A stretch of DNA of 21,185 nucleotides from Dehalococcoidia bacterium UBA5748 (GCA_002419135.1 DIFM01000013.1:1-21185); one strand, 5' to 3'. Shown: positions 5,729 to 13,919, counted from the first letter of the stretch. Numbers and translations: made by a program. Notes: generated by a model not told the origin, from the sequence alone.

Positions 5729-5812
5729 GGTCATCCCGATGGAATCGGGATACCGCCCCCTATTATATAAAGCTAAAATTCAGGTTGATATCAACCCCGG
5801 TAAAAGCCTTGT
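5729..5812 (+). repeat. tRNA-Val-associated repeat, copy 2
   Basis: The first 30 bases (5729-5758) are identical to 4192-4221, including the ATCCCGAT-GGA-ATCGGGAT hairpin and the ATACCGCCC block shared with the tRNA-Val 3' end. Diverged similarity continues to about 5812. In place of the copy 1 terminator hairpin there is a 14-bp perfect palindrome, GGTTGATATCAACC, at 5783-5796. The two copies lie in the same orientation and bracket the islet gene and the HicB-like gene. The rest of 5599-5850 shows no gene. Confidence 0.75.
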
Positions 5813-5850
5813 CAGGAAAGATTCAAGGGATTGAGGTCCCCCTGCTTACA

Positions 5851-6735
5851 TCACGGAAGAAGCTTTTTATCCGCAACCGGCGATTTCAGCTGAACAATAT
5901 ACATTGCCGTCAGCATAAAGACAGCCCCGAGAACAATACGCCACGTCAGCGGTTCATTCCCGAGAAGAACCCCGAATACTCCCGCAAATAAGGGCTCCAA
6001 CGTTAAAATAACTGCGGCATGAGTCGGGGTTAAAATGGACTGTGCCCAGGTTTGAACAAAGAAAGCTAAAGATGTTGCCAGAACACCGGTTACAATAATC
6101 ACAAACCAAATCTGCGGGTCGGTCGGTATGACCATCCCCCCTGGTATGGTAATAAGCAACAATATTATCGCCATAGTCAGCATTTGAACTGTGGTAAGGC
6201 TGTAAGAATCGTGTTGAGGCGACCATTTACCCAATCCTACCGTGTATAAAGCCAGGGTGATGGCGCATAAAATCGTCAGCATTTCGCCTATGCCTATTCC
6301 CAAGCCGTTTAAGCTGATAAAAGCCAAACCGGTGGAGGACAGTATTACCGCCAACCAGACATTGCCGGTTATTTTTTGTTTAAGCCATAACCATGCAAGG
6401 AAAGGAGTCATTACTATATATAACCCGGTAATGAAACCGACAACGGTTGCCGAAGCATAAACAAGGGCATATGTTTGAGTAATATAGCTTAAACCGAGAA
6501 AAATGCCGAGTATAAAGCCACGGCTGAGTTCAGGCTTTCTACTTGCGCTCAGGCTTCGCGGGCGGATGATAAACATTATAACCGCCGCTACAGCAAACCG
6601 CAGCGCCAGAAAATCCATTACCGGCATCTGAGCTACCGCCTGCTTTACAATGACAAATGACCAGCCCCATATAGCCGTAATAAAAATAAGGCCTATTACG
6701 GCCAGCTTAGTAGATTTTTTCAGATTATCGAACAT
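5851..6735 (-). CDS. EamA/DMT-family transporter
   Basis: The 294-residue integral membrane protein has about ten hydrophobic helices arranged as two homologous EamA halves, the drug/metabolite transporter superfamily fold. The first half begins with LIFITAIWGWSFVIVKQAV, the usual WG-f-v-k motif. The second ends with ILTLEPLFAGVFGVLLGNEPLT, the classic LEP-a...l-ge-lt motif. Such proteins usually export small metabolites such as amino acids or purines. The substrate cannot be read from sequence. ATG 6735 lacks a clear Shine-Dalgarno, but it precedes a normal N-terminus and a TTGATA/TATAAT promoter lies upstream. It is separated from the amino acid importer by about 100 bases and its own promoter. 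Confidence 0.9.
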   Translation of the reverse strand: MFDNLKKSTKLAVIGLIFITAIWGWSFVIVKQAVAQMPVMDFLALRFAVAAVIMFIIRPRSLSASRKPELSRGFILGIFLGLSYITQTYALVYASATVVGFITGLYIVMTPFLAWLWLKQKITGNVWLAVILSSTGLAFISLNGLGIGIGEMLTILCAITLALYTVGLGKWSPQHDSYSLTTVQMLTMAIILLLITIPGGMVIPTDPQIWFVIIVTGVLATSLAFFVQTWAQSILTPTHAAVILTLEPLFAGVFGVLLGNEPLTWRIVLGAVFMLTAMYIVQLKSPVADKKLLP

Positions 6736-6781
6736 TGAACTATATCAAAACATTCTTTCAAGAAATAATTATAAAGGTTAA

Positions 6782-6809
6782 ATTATAGCGGAATTCCCGA
6801 AAATATCAA
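6782..6809 (-). promoter_or_regulatory. promoter of the EamA transporter gene
   Basis: On the minus strand: TTGATA (6804-6809), a 16-bp spacer and a perfect TATAAT (6782-6787), with the start predicted about 40 bases before the ATG at 6735. Confidence 0.6.
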
Positions 6810-6836
6810 CTTGCTGATTCTGCGGAAAGGCCGATG

Positions 6837-7574
6837 TCATATTTGCAAAACTTTACTGAGGAAATCCCGAGTACGTTTCTGAGCGGGGGAAGTAAAAAAC
6901 AGTTCCGGGGTATTCTCTTCAACGATAACGCCTTCATCCATAAATATAATACGGTCGGCTGCCGCCCGGGCAAACCCCATTTCATGAGATACGACAATCA
7001 TTGTCATGCCTTCCTTAGCCAGTTGAGCCATCACATCCAGTACTTCTTTAATCATCTCCGGGTCGAGAGCGCTGGTCGGTTCGTCGAAAAGCATTATTTT
7101 CGGATTCATTGCCAGCGCACGGGCAATAGCTACCCGCTGTTGCTGTCCGCCGGATAGCTGCCCGGGGAAAACATCGGCTTTTTCCGGAATGCCGACTTTA
7201 TTCAATAGCTGCATGCCGATTTCAAAAGCCTCTTCTTTTGAACGCTTGCGTACTATACGTTGCGCCAGCGTTAGATTATCTATGACTTTAAGATGAGGAA
7301 AGAGGTTGAACGATTGGAATACCATACCGACTTCACAGCGTACCATGTTAATATTGTGAGGATTATTTAAATCAATACCGTCGACAGTTATGGAACCCTT
7401 ATCGTATTCTTCCAATCTGTTTATACATCTGAGCATAGTTGACTTACCCGAACCCGAAGGACCGATTACAACCACAACTTCACGCTCATCTACATTCAGG
7501 TTGACTCCGCGCAGAGCTTCAACCTTGCCGAAATGCTTGTGCACATCTTCAATTTTTATAATTGGCTCAGACAT
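6837..7574 (-). CDS. polar amino acid ABC transporter ATPase (GlnQ-like)
   Basis: This is the ATP-binding subunit of an amino acid importer at the inner face of the membrane. In 245 residues it has all motifs intact: Walker A GPSGSGKST (38-46), Q-loop Gln87 in VFQSFNLFPH, signature LSGGQQQRVAIARAL (140-154), Walker B IMLFDEPTSALD (160-171) and the H-loop in VSHEMGFA (His197). The FNLFPH and VSHEMGFA segments are typical of the PAAT (GlnQ/HisP/ArtP) branch. It is the last gene of a binding protein-permease-ATPase operon. Its ATG follows the permease stop by one base (TAAAATG), which implies translational coupling. Confidence 0.95.
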   Translation of the reverse strand: MSEPIIKIEDVHKHFGKVEALRGVNLNVDEREVVVVIGPSGSGKSTMLRCINRLEEYDKGSITVDGIDLNNPHNINMVRCEVGMVFQSFNLFPHLKVIDNLTLAQRIVRKRSKEEAFEIGMQLLNKVGIPEKADVFPGQLSGGQQQRVAIARALAMNPKIMLFDEPTSALDPEMIKEVLDVMAQLAKEGMTMIVVSHEMGFARAAADRIIFMDEGVIVEENTPELFFTSPAQKRTRDFLSKVLQI

Positions 7575-7575
7575 T

Positions 7576-8400
7576 TTATCTCTCGTACTTGGAACGTTTT
7601 TCTATATATGAAACAACTCTGGCAGCAATCAGAGTCATTATCAGGTAGAGCAAAGCCACCATTAACCATGTTTCTATCGGATTGAAATGAGCCGACATAA
7701 ATTCACGGCCTCTTCTTGTTAAATCCGCCACCGCCACAACACTCACCAGAGAGGAATCTTTAAGCAGCGCGATAAATTCATTGCCCATAGGAGGTAATAT
7801 TACACGAAACGCCTGCGGCAATATCACGTATCGCATCGCCTGAAAATATGACATTCCAAGCGAGCGTGCCGCTTCCATTTGCCCGCGCGGAACACTGCTG
7901 ATACCGGAGCGCACTATTTCACTCATATAAGCGCCATAGCAGACGGTAATCGCCATAATGGCGGTTATAATCGGATTTGCACGGTATTGAATAAGCGCTT
8001 CAATACCCGTCCACAATCCCAGTTTCTGAATAATTACCGGTGATGCAAAATACCAGCCGATAAGCTGCACCAATAGAGGAATACCGCGTACTACTTCGAC
8101 ATACAGCGAGGAGATACCGAAGACCAACTTGTTATTGGATAGCCGACCCAATCCGCCGAAAAGACCCAGAATAAGCATCAGGAAGTAGGAAACTACGGTT
8201 ACAATTATGGTAACCAGTATTCCGTCTTTGGCAAAGACAATAATATCTTTAAAAGGAACCGGTTGCAGCATTACCAGCAGTATAACTACCGCAATGACAA
8301 CTACTACCAGCCACCACCAGGGGTCCTGGCGTATATTTACTTCTCCACCGGTAACGAAACTAAGCTCCCGGTTCGGAGCATCCTTTTTCTCTTTTTCCAT
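7576..8400 (-). CDS. polar amino acid ABC transporter permease (GlnP/HisM-like)
   Basis: The 274-residue membrane subunit has a charged cytoplasmic N-terminus of about 28 residues, a first helix after DPWWWLVVVVIAVVILL, then about five more helices. The cytoplasmic EAA loop, GQMEAARSLGMSYFQAMRYV followed by ILPQAFR, is the contact site for the ATPase. It matches the His/Glu/Gln/Arg/opine permease family (HEQRo), where one permease type normally forms a homodimer. It begins 50 bases after the binding-protein stop, past a strong GC-rich hairpin, and its own ribosome binding site is weak. This could make it less expressed than the binding protein. Confidence 0.94.
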   Translation of the reverse strand: MEKEKKDAPNRELSFVTGGEVNIRQDPWWWLVVVVIAVVILLVMLQPVPFKDIIVFAKDGILVTIIVTVVSYFLMLILGLFGGLGRLSNNKLVFGISSLYVEVVRGIPLLVQLIGWYFASPVIIQKLGLWTGIEALIQYRANPIITAIMAITVCYGAYMSEIVRSGISSVPRGQMEAARSLGMSYFQAMRYVILPQAFRVILPPMGNEFIALLKDSSLVSVVAVADLTRRGREFMSAHFNPIETWLMVALLYLIMTLIAARVVSYIEKRSKYER

Positions 8401-8412
8401 TTATCACAGCCC

Positions 8413-8433
8413 TGGGGGGCGGATAGCCCCCCA
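8413..8433 (-). other. hairpin between binding-protein and permease genes
   Basis: TGGGGGGC (8413-8420) and GCCCCCCA (8426-8433) form a perfect 8-bp GC-rich stem with a 5-nt loop. In the direction of transcription no T tract follows, so it is not a canonical terminator. A stabilising or attenuating hairpin at this position is the usual way to keep the binding protein in excess over the membrane subunits. Confidence 0.6.
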
Positions 8434-8450
8434 TGCACTATTTTTTACAA

Positions 8451-9188
8451 CTAATCTACCAGCCATTTCTGAATAAGGTCATCGATAACACCGTCAGCGA
8501 TTGCCTCGGCCAGAGCTTCATTTATTTTCTGCACCAGCTCATCATTGCCCTTAGGGAATGCAATGCCGTATTCCTCAATGGTAGGAAATTCAGTAACCGC
8601 TTTGAGGTCGCTATACTTTGATACGTAACCTGAAGCTACCGGTGTATCGCAGACAACAGCATCTAATTGACCGCTGCGCAGCGCTACAAATGCCATTCCG
8701 ATTTCATCATATCCGGTTACATTAACACCCTCTACAGCGCTGGCTTCTATATCACCGGTAGTACCTGTCTGTACACCAACCGTTTTACCCACCAGTCCGG
8801 ATACACCCGAAATATCGCTGTCAGTCTTGGTTACAATAATTTGTTTTGCAACAAAGTACGGGTCGGAAAAGTCCATATCGGACAGGCGGTCTTCCCTGAT
8901 TGTTATGGATGAAATAGCAGCGTCATAAGTGCCCTGGGCAACACCGGCGAGCAGGGGGTCCCATTCGACATTGATAAATTCGAATTCGATACCGGCACGT
9001 TCAGCAATCTCTGTAAACAGGTCGATATCAAAGCCGACAATCTGCTTGGTATCTGTATCCACATATTCAAAGGGAGGCCAGGTGGCATCGGTGGCTACGC
9101 GGATTTTTCCCGAATCGGTTCCGCATGCCGCAAAGAGCAAACTGCACAGTAAAGCCATGATAATCGCAATAGGAAGCAATTTCTTCAT
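8451..9188 (-). CDS. amino acid ABC transporter substrate-binding lipoprotein
   Basis: The 245-residue protein starts at ATG 9188 with AAGGAG seven bases upstream. Residues 1-21 are a type II signal peptide and the lipobox FAAC places the acylated cysteine at 22. The mature protein is a family 3 (SBP_bac_3) solute-binding protein. It has RVATDATWPPFEYVD, then GFDIDLFTEIAERAG, the WDPLLAGVAQGTYDAAISSI segment and TIREDRLSDMDFSDPYF, all conserved in binding proteins for His, Gln, Arg or cystine. The ligand is usually bound by the conserved Arg in TIREDR and an Asp near the C-terminal lobe (AVVCDTPVA). The exact amino acid cannot be decided. It is the first gene of the importer operon and has its own promoter. 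Confidence 0.95.
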   Translation of the reverse strand: MKKLLPIAIIMALLCSLLFAACGTDSGKIRVATDATWPPFEYVDTDTKQIVGFDIDLFTEIAERAGIEFEFINVEWDPLLAGVAQGTYDAAISSITIREDRLSDMDFSDPYFVAKQIIVTKTDSDISGVSGLVGKTVGVQTGTTGDIEASAVEGVNVTGYDEIGMAFVALRSGQLDAVVCDTPVASGYVSKYSDLKAVTEFPTIEEYGIAFPKGNDELVQKINEALAEAIADGVIDDLIQKWLVD

Positions 9189-9221
9189 ACATATCTCCTT
9201 TTTTAGCTATTAGTTTGATAC

Positions 9222-9250
9222 ATAATAGCAGACTTAACAGTTATTGAAAA
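9222..9250 (-). promoter_or_regulatory. promoter of the amino acid importer operon
   Basis: On the minus strand: TTTTCA (9245-9250), a 17-bp spacer and TATTAT (9222-9227). The predicted start is about 28 bases before the ATG at 9188. Confidence 0.5.
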
Positions 9251-9291
9251 GTAGTTGTAAGAGTCCATAACATATTGGACTTTTTAGGGTT

Positions 9292-9346
9292 AATAAACTT
9301 CCCACGACCCTACGGTCGGGGTATTAAGTTCGGTAAGATAAAAATA
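9292..9346 (+). repeat. 55-bp hairpin repeat, copy A
   Basis: This segment matches the reverse complement of 20014-20068 at 52 of 55 positions. It contains an imperfect hairpin, CCC-A-CGACC against GGTCG-GGG (9301-9321), with one unpaired base, and ends in GTAAGATAAAAATA. On the opposite strand the unpaired base is a T, a feature of IS200/IS605-type end hairpins. It lies between the divergent importer operon and pheA, outside both candidate promoters. Confidence 0.85.
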
Positions 9347-9365
9347 TACCAAGAAACCTGCTCTC

Positions 9366-9394
9366 TTGTATTCCGTTTTGTATAACGTTATATT
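9366..9394 (+). promoter_or_regulatory. pheA promoter
   Basis: TTGTAT (9366-9371), a 17-bp spacer and TATATT (9389-9394) predict a start near 9401 and a leader of about 58 bases. I see no leader peptide rich in Phe and no terminator hairpin in this leader. Confidence 0.5.
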
Positions 9395-9458
9395 ATTAGA
9401 TATGACAACCGGATAGTCCTTTTTCCCTGTTTTATACCGCAACTCAAGGAGGCTTAAA

Positions 9459-10289
9459 ATGATAAAGATTTCTATACAGGGTGCCCGCGGTTCTTTTCAT
9501 GATATCGTTGCCAGGGAAAAGTTTCCCGATGATTCCGAAATTATCGAAGGGGCAACTTTTCAACAGGTTTTTGAAGATGTAAAGAAGGGCTTGGTCGATT
9601 ATGGTGTGGTGGCTATAGAGAACTCCATCTACGGCTCGTTTTTGGAAAACTATGACCTGCTCTTAAAATACGACGCCAGAATTGTCGGGGAATCATATCT
9701 TAAGATTAGGTTTGATTTGTTGGCGCTTCCGGGTGTTAAACTGGAAGACGTCAGAGAGGTTTACAGCCACTCCATGGCGCTGGCTCAGTGCGAGGAATTT
9801 CTTGTAAAACATCCGCAAATGGTTCGCATTGAAACTGACGATACCGCCGGTAGCGGCAGATTGATAAAAGAACAGGGGCTAACCGGTGCAGCGGCAATCA
9901 GCAGCAGCCTGTCGGCTAAGTTATATGATTTACGAATTTTGGCAAAAGACATCGGCAAGGATAAAAACAACTATACCCGCTTTCTGATTATATCCAATAA
10001 AGAAAATTACCCCGATAATGCCGATAAAACCAGTATCGTTATACGTGCCAAAAACACACCCGGCAGTCTTTTCCAGTGTATGAAAGCTTTTGCCGATGAA
10101 GGCATTAATCTATCGAAACTGGAATCGAGGCCGGTTATCAGCCATAACTGGGAATACAGTTTCTATATGGATTTTGAAACCGGGATACATAAACCGGAAA
10201 CCCAAAGAGCGCTGGAAAGCCTTAAGCAATGCGCCTCTTTTATAAAAGTGCTCGGCAGCTATCAGAAGGGCAAATTCATCGAGGGTTAG
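9459..10289 (+). CDS. pheA: prephenate dehydratase
   Basis: PheA converts prephenate to phenylpyruvate, the committed step to phenylalanine. The 276-residue protein is the monofunctional form, with no chorismate mutase domain. The catalytic domain (1-180) shows IQGARGSFHD at the N-terminus, GVVAIENSIYGSF (about 49-61), VYSHSMALAQCEEFL, TDDTAGSGRLI with its conserved Thr/Asp, and NNYTRFLII with the catalytic Thr-Arg-Phe motif (about 168-176). The ACT domain (about 189-270) has NTPGSLFQCMKAFADEGINL followed by SKLESRP, the phenylalanine-binding ESRP motif, so feedback inhibition by Phe is expected. The start is firm: AAGGAGG lies seven bases before ATG 9459. It is the only gene in its transcript. 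Confidence 0.96.
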   Translation: MIKISIQGARGSFHDIVAREKFPDDSEIIEGATFQQVFEDVKKGLVDYGVVAIENSIYGSFLENYDLLLKYDARIVGESYLKIRFDLLALPGVKLEDVREVYSHSMALAQCEEFLVKHPQMVRIETDDTAGSGRLIKEQGLTGAAAISSSLSAKLYDLRILAKDIGKDKNNYTRFLIISNKENYPDNADKTSIVIRAKNTPGSLFQCMKAFADEGINLSKLESRPVISHNWEYSFYMDFETGIHKPETQRALESLKQCASFIKVLGSYQKGKFIEG

Positions 10290-10312
10290 CTGCATTACCA
10301 ATTTACAAACCC

Positions 10313-10345
10313 GAAGGCTACGGTTATTTCCGTAGCCTTCTTCAG
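10313..10345. terminator. bidirectional terminator between pheA and the converging gene
   Basis: GAAGGCTACGG (10313-10323) pairs perfectly over 11 bp with CCGTAGCCTTC (10330-10340) around a TTATTT loop. It sits between converging stop codons. The T-rich flank on the plus side is short and interrupted (TTCAGTTTC), so termination may be weaker than for the tRNA operon. Confidence 0.75.
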
Positions 10346-10368
10346 TTTCAGTATATTCCCGGTATTAT

Positions 10369-12801
10369 CTAGTTTTCATAGGAAAACCGGATAAAAATGT
10401 ATCCGTCGCTCCAGTCTGCAGAAATGTAACTGTATGTGGATTTTTTCTCACCTGTATTTTTATAAATGGTTTGCGTATCCGAAAAACCGACTATGTAATC
10501 CGATATTTGCGGCCCATAGATGATATTATCAGGCATTTCGAATTCCCATATCGGAATGCCCGCAAATGAAAACGTTACTGTTCTCTCTATCGTATCCCAA
10601 TCTCCCGGCCAATAAAAATCATATGTATATGTAAGGCTTTCCACTATTGCTCCGTCTGCCGAGACAGTACCGCTTATTGTCCAAACACTTTCGCTGTTAT
10701 TAACAGTGGTGTAGCTGTATTGTCCGTAGAAACCGGTACCATCCCATGATATCGGCATGACACTTATCGGTCCTGAATACATATACTCCGGTATTTCATA
10801 AAAAACATCGACAGTCTTGATATTTGATTCATCCGGTGCCCACCATTCTTCAATAGTAGCTTTCCCTGAAACCTGCAAGTATAAGCCGGCATGCTGACGA
10901 AGTATTTCCAGCCTGTTGGTTATTGTCTCGGTCGTGATAGGGGTATCTGCAACTGTAATTTTGCAGGAAGAGCTGCCGCTAAGCTTTCGCGGTGAATCTT
11001 CTTCATCCCATTCCTTTACGGATAACTCGTATATCCCCGACTCTCCGGCGGTAAAAGTATAGGTTTTATTTGAGCCGGACTGCACCGGAACGGAGTTTAC
11101 AAACCATTCATAAGAAGCATTCTCCGGCGGATTACTGCTTGAGATGGTAAAAACCTGTGATTCCCCCGGCTTCAGGTTTACAGAACCGGGATTGATTATC
11201 AGGGTGGTAGGTATGGGGTTATACATAACATTGATATATATGAAATCGACGTAACTCAGGCGTTCGTTTTCAGTCCCTTTATTTATCAACCCCTGTATAT
11301 ATATTCCCAAATTGTTATTTCCCTCAATAAGTTCAATGTTATAATTCTCATCGAAGGAAAGTTCAACTCCGTCTCTGAATACAGAAAATACCCACGAAAT
11401 TTTGGATTGAATAGTGATATCAAAAAGCCGGGTATCAGTCACGTGCCCGTCTTTCAGTTCCTCATACTTTCCTTCTTTGTTTTTATATAAAACGGTGTAA
11501 GCAGGGAATTTGTCATTCCCGATAGTCTGACTTTTCACTTCCTGCCAGCGGGAATTTATGTGTTGGTAATCCACTATGGCAGATTTTGCCCAGTATACAA
11601 TGGTTTCGTAGAGTTTGCCTTCACCTTGAGCTATAGATTCGGCATTATCACCTGAGTGGTAAGGTTTGAAAGTATCCGTTTCATGATTGTATTCAATAAT
11701 CCGGTCGGTTTCGCCGGGATAGTTGGGGTCAGCTATATAAAATGTATCCCCCTCTATGCGGTAGACAATCATGGCATGCCCTCCTCCCCCGCTACTCCAG
11801 ATAACTACCATTTGCGGTTCTCCGGTGAGCTTGATGGCATAAGCAAAAAGATATCGTGTTATCTGGTCGTTGATACCGGAGAGTGCTCTCCAGGAGCGTA
11901 TATTCTCCAGGTTCCATTGGTCCTTTTGGATAACGGAAGCGAAGCGGTACCCTATAGTATTATCCTGCCAAATATCCGGGGTTTTTGGCAGGTTTCCATT
12001 GTTATCGTAGCGACCGTAAAGCGAAACATCGACGCCGTCGGGGCGCGTAAAGTAGTACCACATAGCAGTCATGCTCTGGCCGGCACAGTGTCCGCCACTG
12101 GCGATATAAGAACCGTAGTTGGTAAACTCCCAATCGTCAACCCCAGGTCTGAATCCCGAGTCGATGTCTTCTTCCAGTTTTATTTTTTCAATGGTACTGA
12201 TTAAAAAGTTTGAAAAATGACGGGTTCTCAAAGTAATGGAGTCTTCATTTTGAGCCAGTAATGGTATCCCTTCCAGTTTACCCGTCGCGTTGTCATAGAA
12301 GAAACCCATGGCAAAATAGTTGCCGGGTACCTCTACCGGTATTTTAACTTCCATAACCTCTGCGGAATAAGCTCCTCCGTTTTCTACTGTAATAAGAGGA
12401 GTAATGGGATTGAAGTCTTCACCCAGGTTATGGCTTTCAATAGGAGTATAGGAGATTTGAAAATGAGGAGCGTTATCGTAGGAGCCGGCAGGTACCATTA
12501 TTTCCAAACCTGCAATCGGGCTTAGAGTATCGTTTACGGTAATTGTCCCGCCGCTAACGGAAATAATCTGGCTGGCTGCAATCACTGACTTCCCTGTTGT
12601 TATTGAACCGGCCATAGCTGCGCCGGTGGTCTGTACAGATGTCGAAGTCGTTCCCGGTAACAGATGGCAGGAAAAACTGCCCAGAAACAGGCTAAAAAAG
12701 AGAATAACGGACAGAAACAGAGATGACACTTCTCTAAGCAACCGTGATTTACTGGAACTGCTTAAATATCCTCTGCGTAAATTACAAAATACCTTTTTCA
12801 T
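10369..12801 (-). CDS. large exported cysteine-peptidase-like surface protein
   Basis: The 810-residue protein starts at ATG 12801, with GGGAG eight bases upstream. A positively charged N-terminus is followed by a hydrophobic segment at 25-44 ending in GSFSC. Cys45 might be lipidated, but the lipobox is poor, so either a Sec signal or a lipoprotein is possible. A beta domain at about 84-200 starts with GGTITVND and resembles ZU5/GAIN-type modules. Residues about 225-400 look like a papain-fold peptidase of the C39-like type: Cys239 in SGGHCAGQSM, His342 in GGGGHAMIVY, and Asp358/Asn360 in IADPNYPGE. An Ig/PKD-like domain spans about 545-640 and a beta-rich C-terminal domain follows. The three catalytic positions are spaced as in such peptidases, but the fold assignment is inference. 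It converges with pheA. Confidence 0.75.
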   Translation of the reverse strand: MKKVFCNLRRGYLSSSSKSRLLREVSSLFLSVILFFSLFLGSFSCHLLPGTTSTSVQTTGAAMAGSITTGKSVIAASQIISVSGGTITVNDTLSPIAGLEIMVPAGSYDNAPHFQISYTPIESHNLGEDFNPITPLITVENGGAYSAEVMEVKIPVEVPGNYFAMGFFYDNATGKLEGIPLLAQNEDSITLRTRHFSNFLISTIEKIKLEEDIDSGFRPGVDDWEFTNYGSYIASGGHCAGQSMTAMWYYFTRPDGVDVSLYGRYDNNGNLPKTPDIWQDNTIGYRFASVIQKDQWNLENIRSWRALSGINDQITRYLFAYAIKLTGEPQMVVIWSSGGGGHAMIVYRIEGDTFYIADPNYPGETDRIIEYNHETDTFKPYHSGDNAESIAQGEGKLYETIVYWAKSAIVDYQHINSRWQEVKSQTIGNDKFPAYTVLYKNKEGKYEELKDGHVTDTRLFDITIQSKISWVFSVFRDGVELSFDENYNIELIEGNNNLGIYIQGLINKGTENERLSYVDFIYINVMYNPIPTTLIINPGSVNLKPGESQVFTISSSNPPENASYEWFVNSVPVQSGSNKTYTFTAGESGIYELSVKEWDEEDSPRKLSGSSSCKITVADTPITTETITNRLEILRQHAGLYLQVSGKATIEEWWAPDESNIKTVDVFYEIPEYMYSGPISVMPISWDGTGFYGQYSYTTVNNSESVWTISGTVSADGAIVESLTYTYDFYWPGDWDTIERTVTFSFAGIPIWEFEMPDNIIYGPQISDYIVGFSDTQTIYKNTGEKKSTYSYISADWSDGYIFIRFSYEN

Positions 12802-12968
12802 TTACACTCTCCCTTCATTTGGTACATCAAGTCGTCAGGCTGCAAGGAAACTGATTTTCGATTAAAAATATGCCGATAATGTCTTCAGGCTTGATTAAGG
12901 GACACGAATATTCATATCCGCAAAGTCAAAAATGACACGGAGGCTGTGTAAGCCGTTTTGATTGAATT

Positions 12969-13793
12969 TTACACCCCCGGGATGTCGAATATCTCCACAC
13001 CGGCCGGAAGCTCGAACAGGCTATCGTCGATATCGCTGAAACTGATATTTTTATACTGGACTACCGTTAGCCCTTGATAATCTCTTACTTCTATTCTTAT
13101 GGCGAATCCGTATTCTTTCCAGATCCACATTTTAGTAGTGGCGCCCTCGATATAGTACTGTATTACCAGGCATTCTTTCCCATCCAGCATCTCAGTGCCG
13201 ATGATTTCGGGATTATACTGCTCGATTCCCTCGGTTTCGTCGAGGGCGGTTTCAACCGGTTCGTATGTAGCTCTAATCGCCATGTTTTCGCTCGGGTAGT
13301 ATATATATACGGTCCTGGTATCGAAATTAGTTAATGTAATAACCGTTTCCCCTTCCGTTACCATTTCGGACCTCATTTTGTTGTTTTCAAACCAGATGGT
13401 ATTGGTCAGGGTTAAGCCCTCGGGATTGGTAATAATCATGTCATATTTACAGGAAGTTATTACATCCGCGTTGCCAAGTATATCCTCAAGGCTTTCCTCT
13501 GTTGCGGACGATGTCGTAGAAGTTGAAGACGTTGTAGTTGCCGGCGTCGATGTGCTGGAAGTAGTTGTCGTTGAAGATGCCGAAGTCGTTTCAGAGGTTG
13601 TCGAACTGCTTGTTAAAGATGTAGTTGTTGAAGTAGTTGATGAAGTGGTCGAAGTGGTCACTTGCGTAGTAGTTGAGGTTGTTTGCGAAGTTGTGGAACT
13701 TGTTGTCGTTCCATTCCCGTTGTTACAAGCGGATAAAACCAAAAGTGCCGTCAGAAGTGAAATCGCTATCAATCCGAATACGTATCTTCTCAT
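12969..13793 (-). CDS. lipoprotein with Thr/Ser stalk and LolA-like domain
   Basis: The 274-residue protein starts at ATG 13793 behind GGGGAGG. The signal peptide ends in the lipobox LSAC (Cys23). Residues about 28-101 are almost only Thr and Ser, an extended stalk of about 74 residues that is likely glycosylated or simply spans the envelope. The C-terminal 170 residues are a beta-rich domain: a helix (EESLEDILGNADVITS), then antiparallel strands with NNKMRSEM, TRTVYIYYPSENMAIR and DGKECLVIQYYI. This pattern is like LolA/LppX or DUF4412-type lipoprotein-carrier folds. A role in binding a hydrophobic ligand or sensing at the surface is plausible but unproven. The 12802-12968 gap before the next gene shows no gene. 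Confidence 0.82.
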   Translation of the reverse strand: MRRYVFGLIAISLLTALLVLSACNNGNGTTTSSTTSQTTSTTTQVTTSTTSSTTSTTTSLTSSSTTSETTSASSTTTTSSTSTPATTTSSTSTTSSATEESLEDILGNADVITSCKYDMIITNPEGLTLTNTIWFENNKMRSEMVTEGETVITLTNFDTRTVYIYYPSENMAIRATYEPVETALDETEGIEQYNPEIIGTEMLDGKECLVIQYYIEGATTKMWIWKEYGFAIRIEVRDYQGLTVVQYKNISFSDIDDSLFELPAGVEIFDIPGV

Positions 13794-13919
13794 ACATATC
13801 CTCCCCGATAAAATCTCAGTTAAGAACGGGTAAAAGCAATGTTAATTAAAAACCATAAATGAGGCAAAAGTCAATAGCTTTACAATACTTTTTGGATTAT
13901 TTCGAGGTTATACAGTAAA

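Noticed and set aside
4192..5758. The two identical 30-bp palindromic repeats read as a CRISPR array
   Set aside because: There are only two copies, 1.5 kb apart, with genes between them and no spacer periodicity.
9395..9458. A possible riboswitch or attenuator in the pheA leader
   Set aside because: The leader is short and shows no terminator hairpin, T-box sequence or Phe-rich leader peptide.
13378..13833. A 151-aa plus-strand frame rich in Val and Glu
   Set aside because: It is the shadow of the Thr/Ser stalk on the other strand (ACN/TCN codons read antisense).
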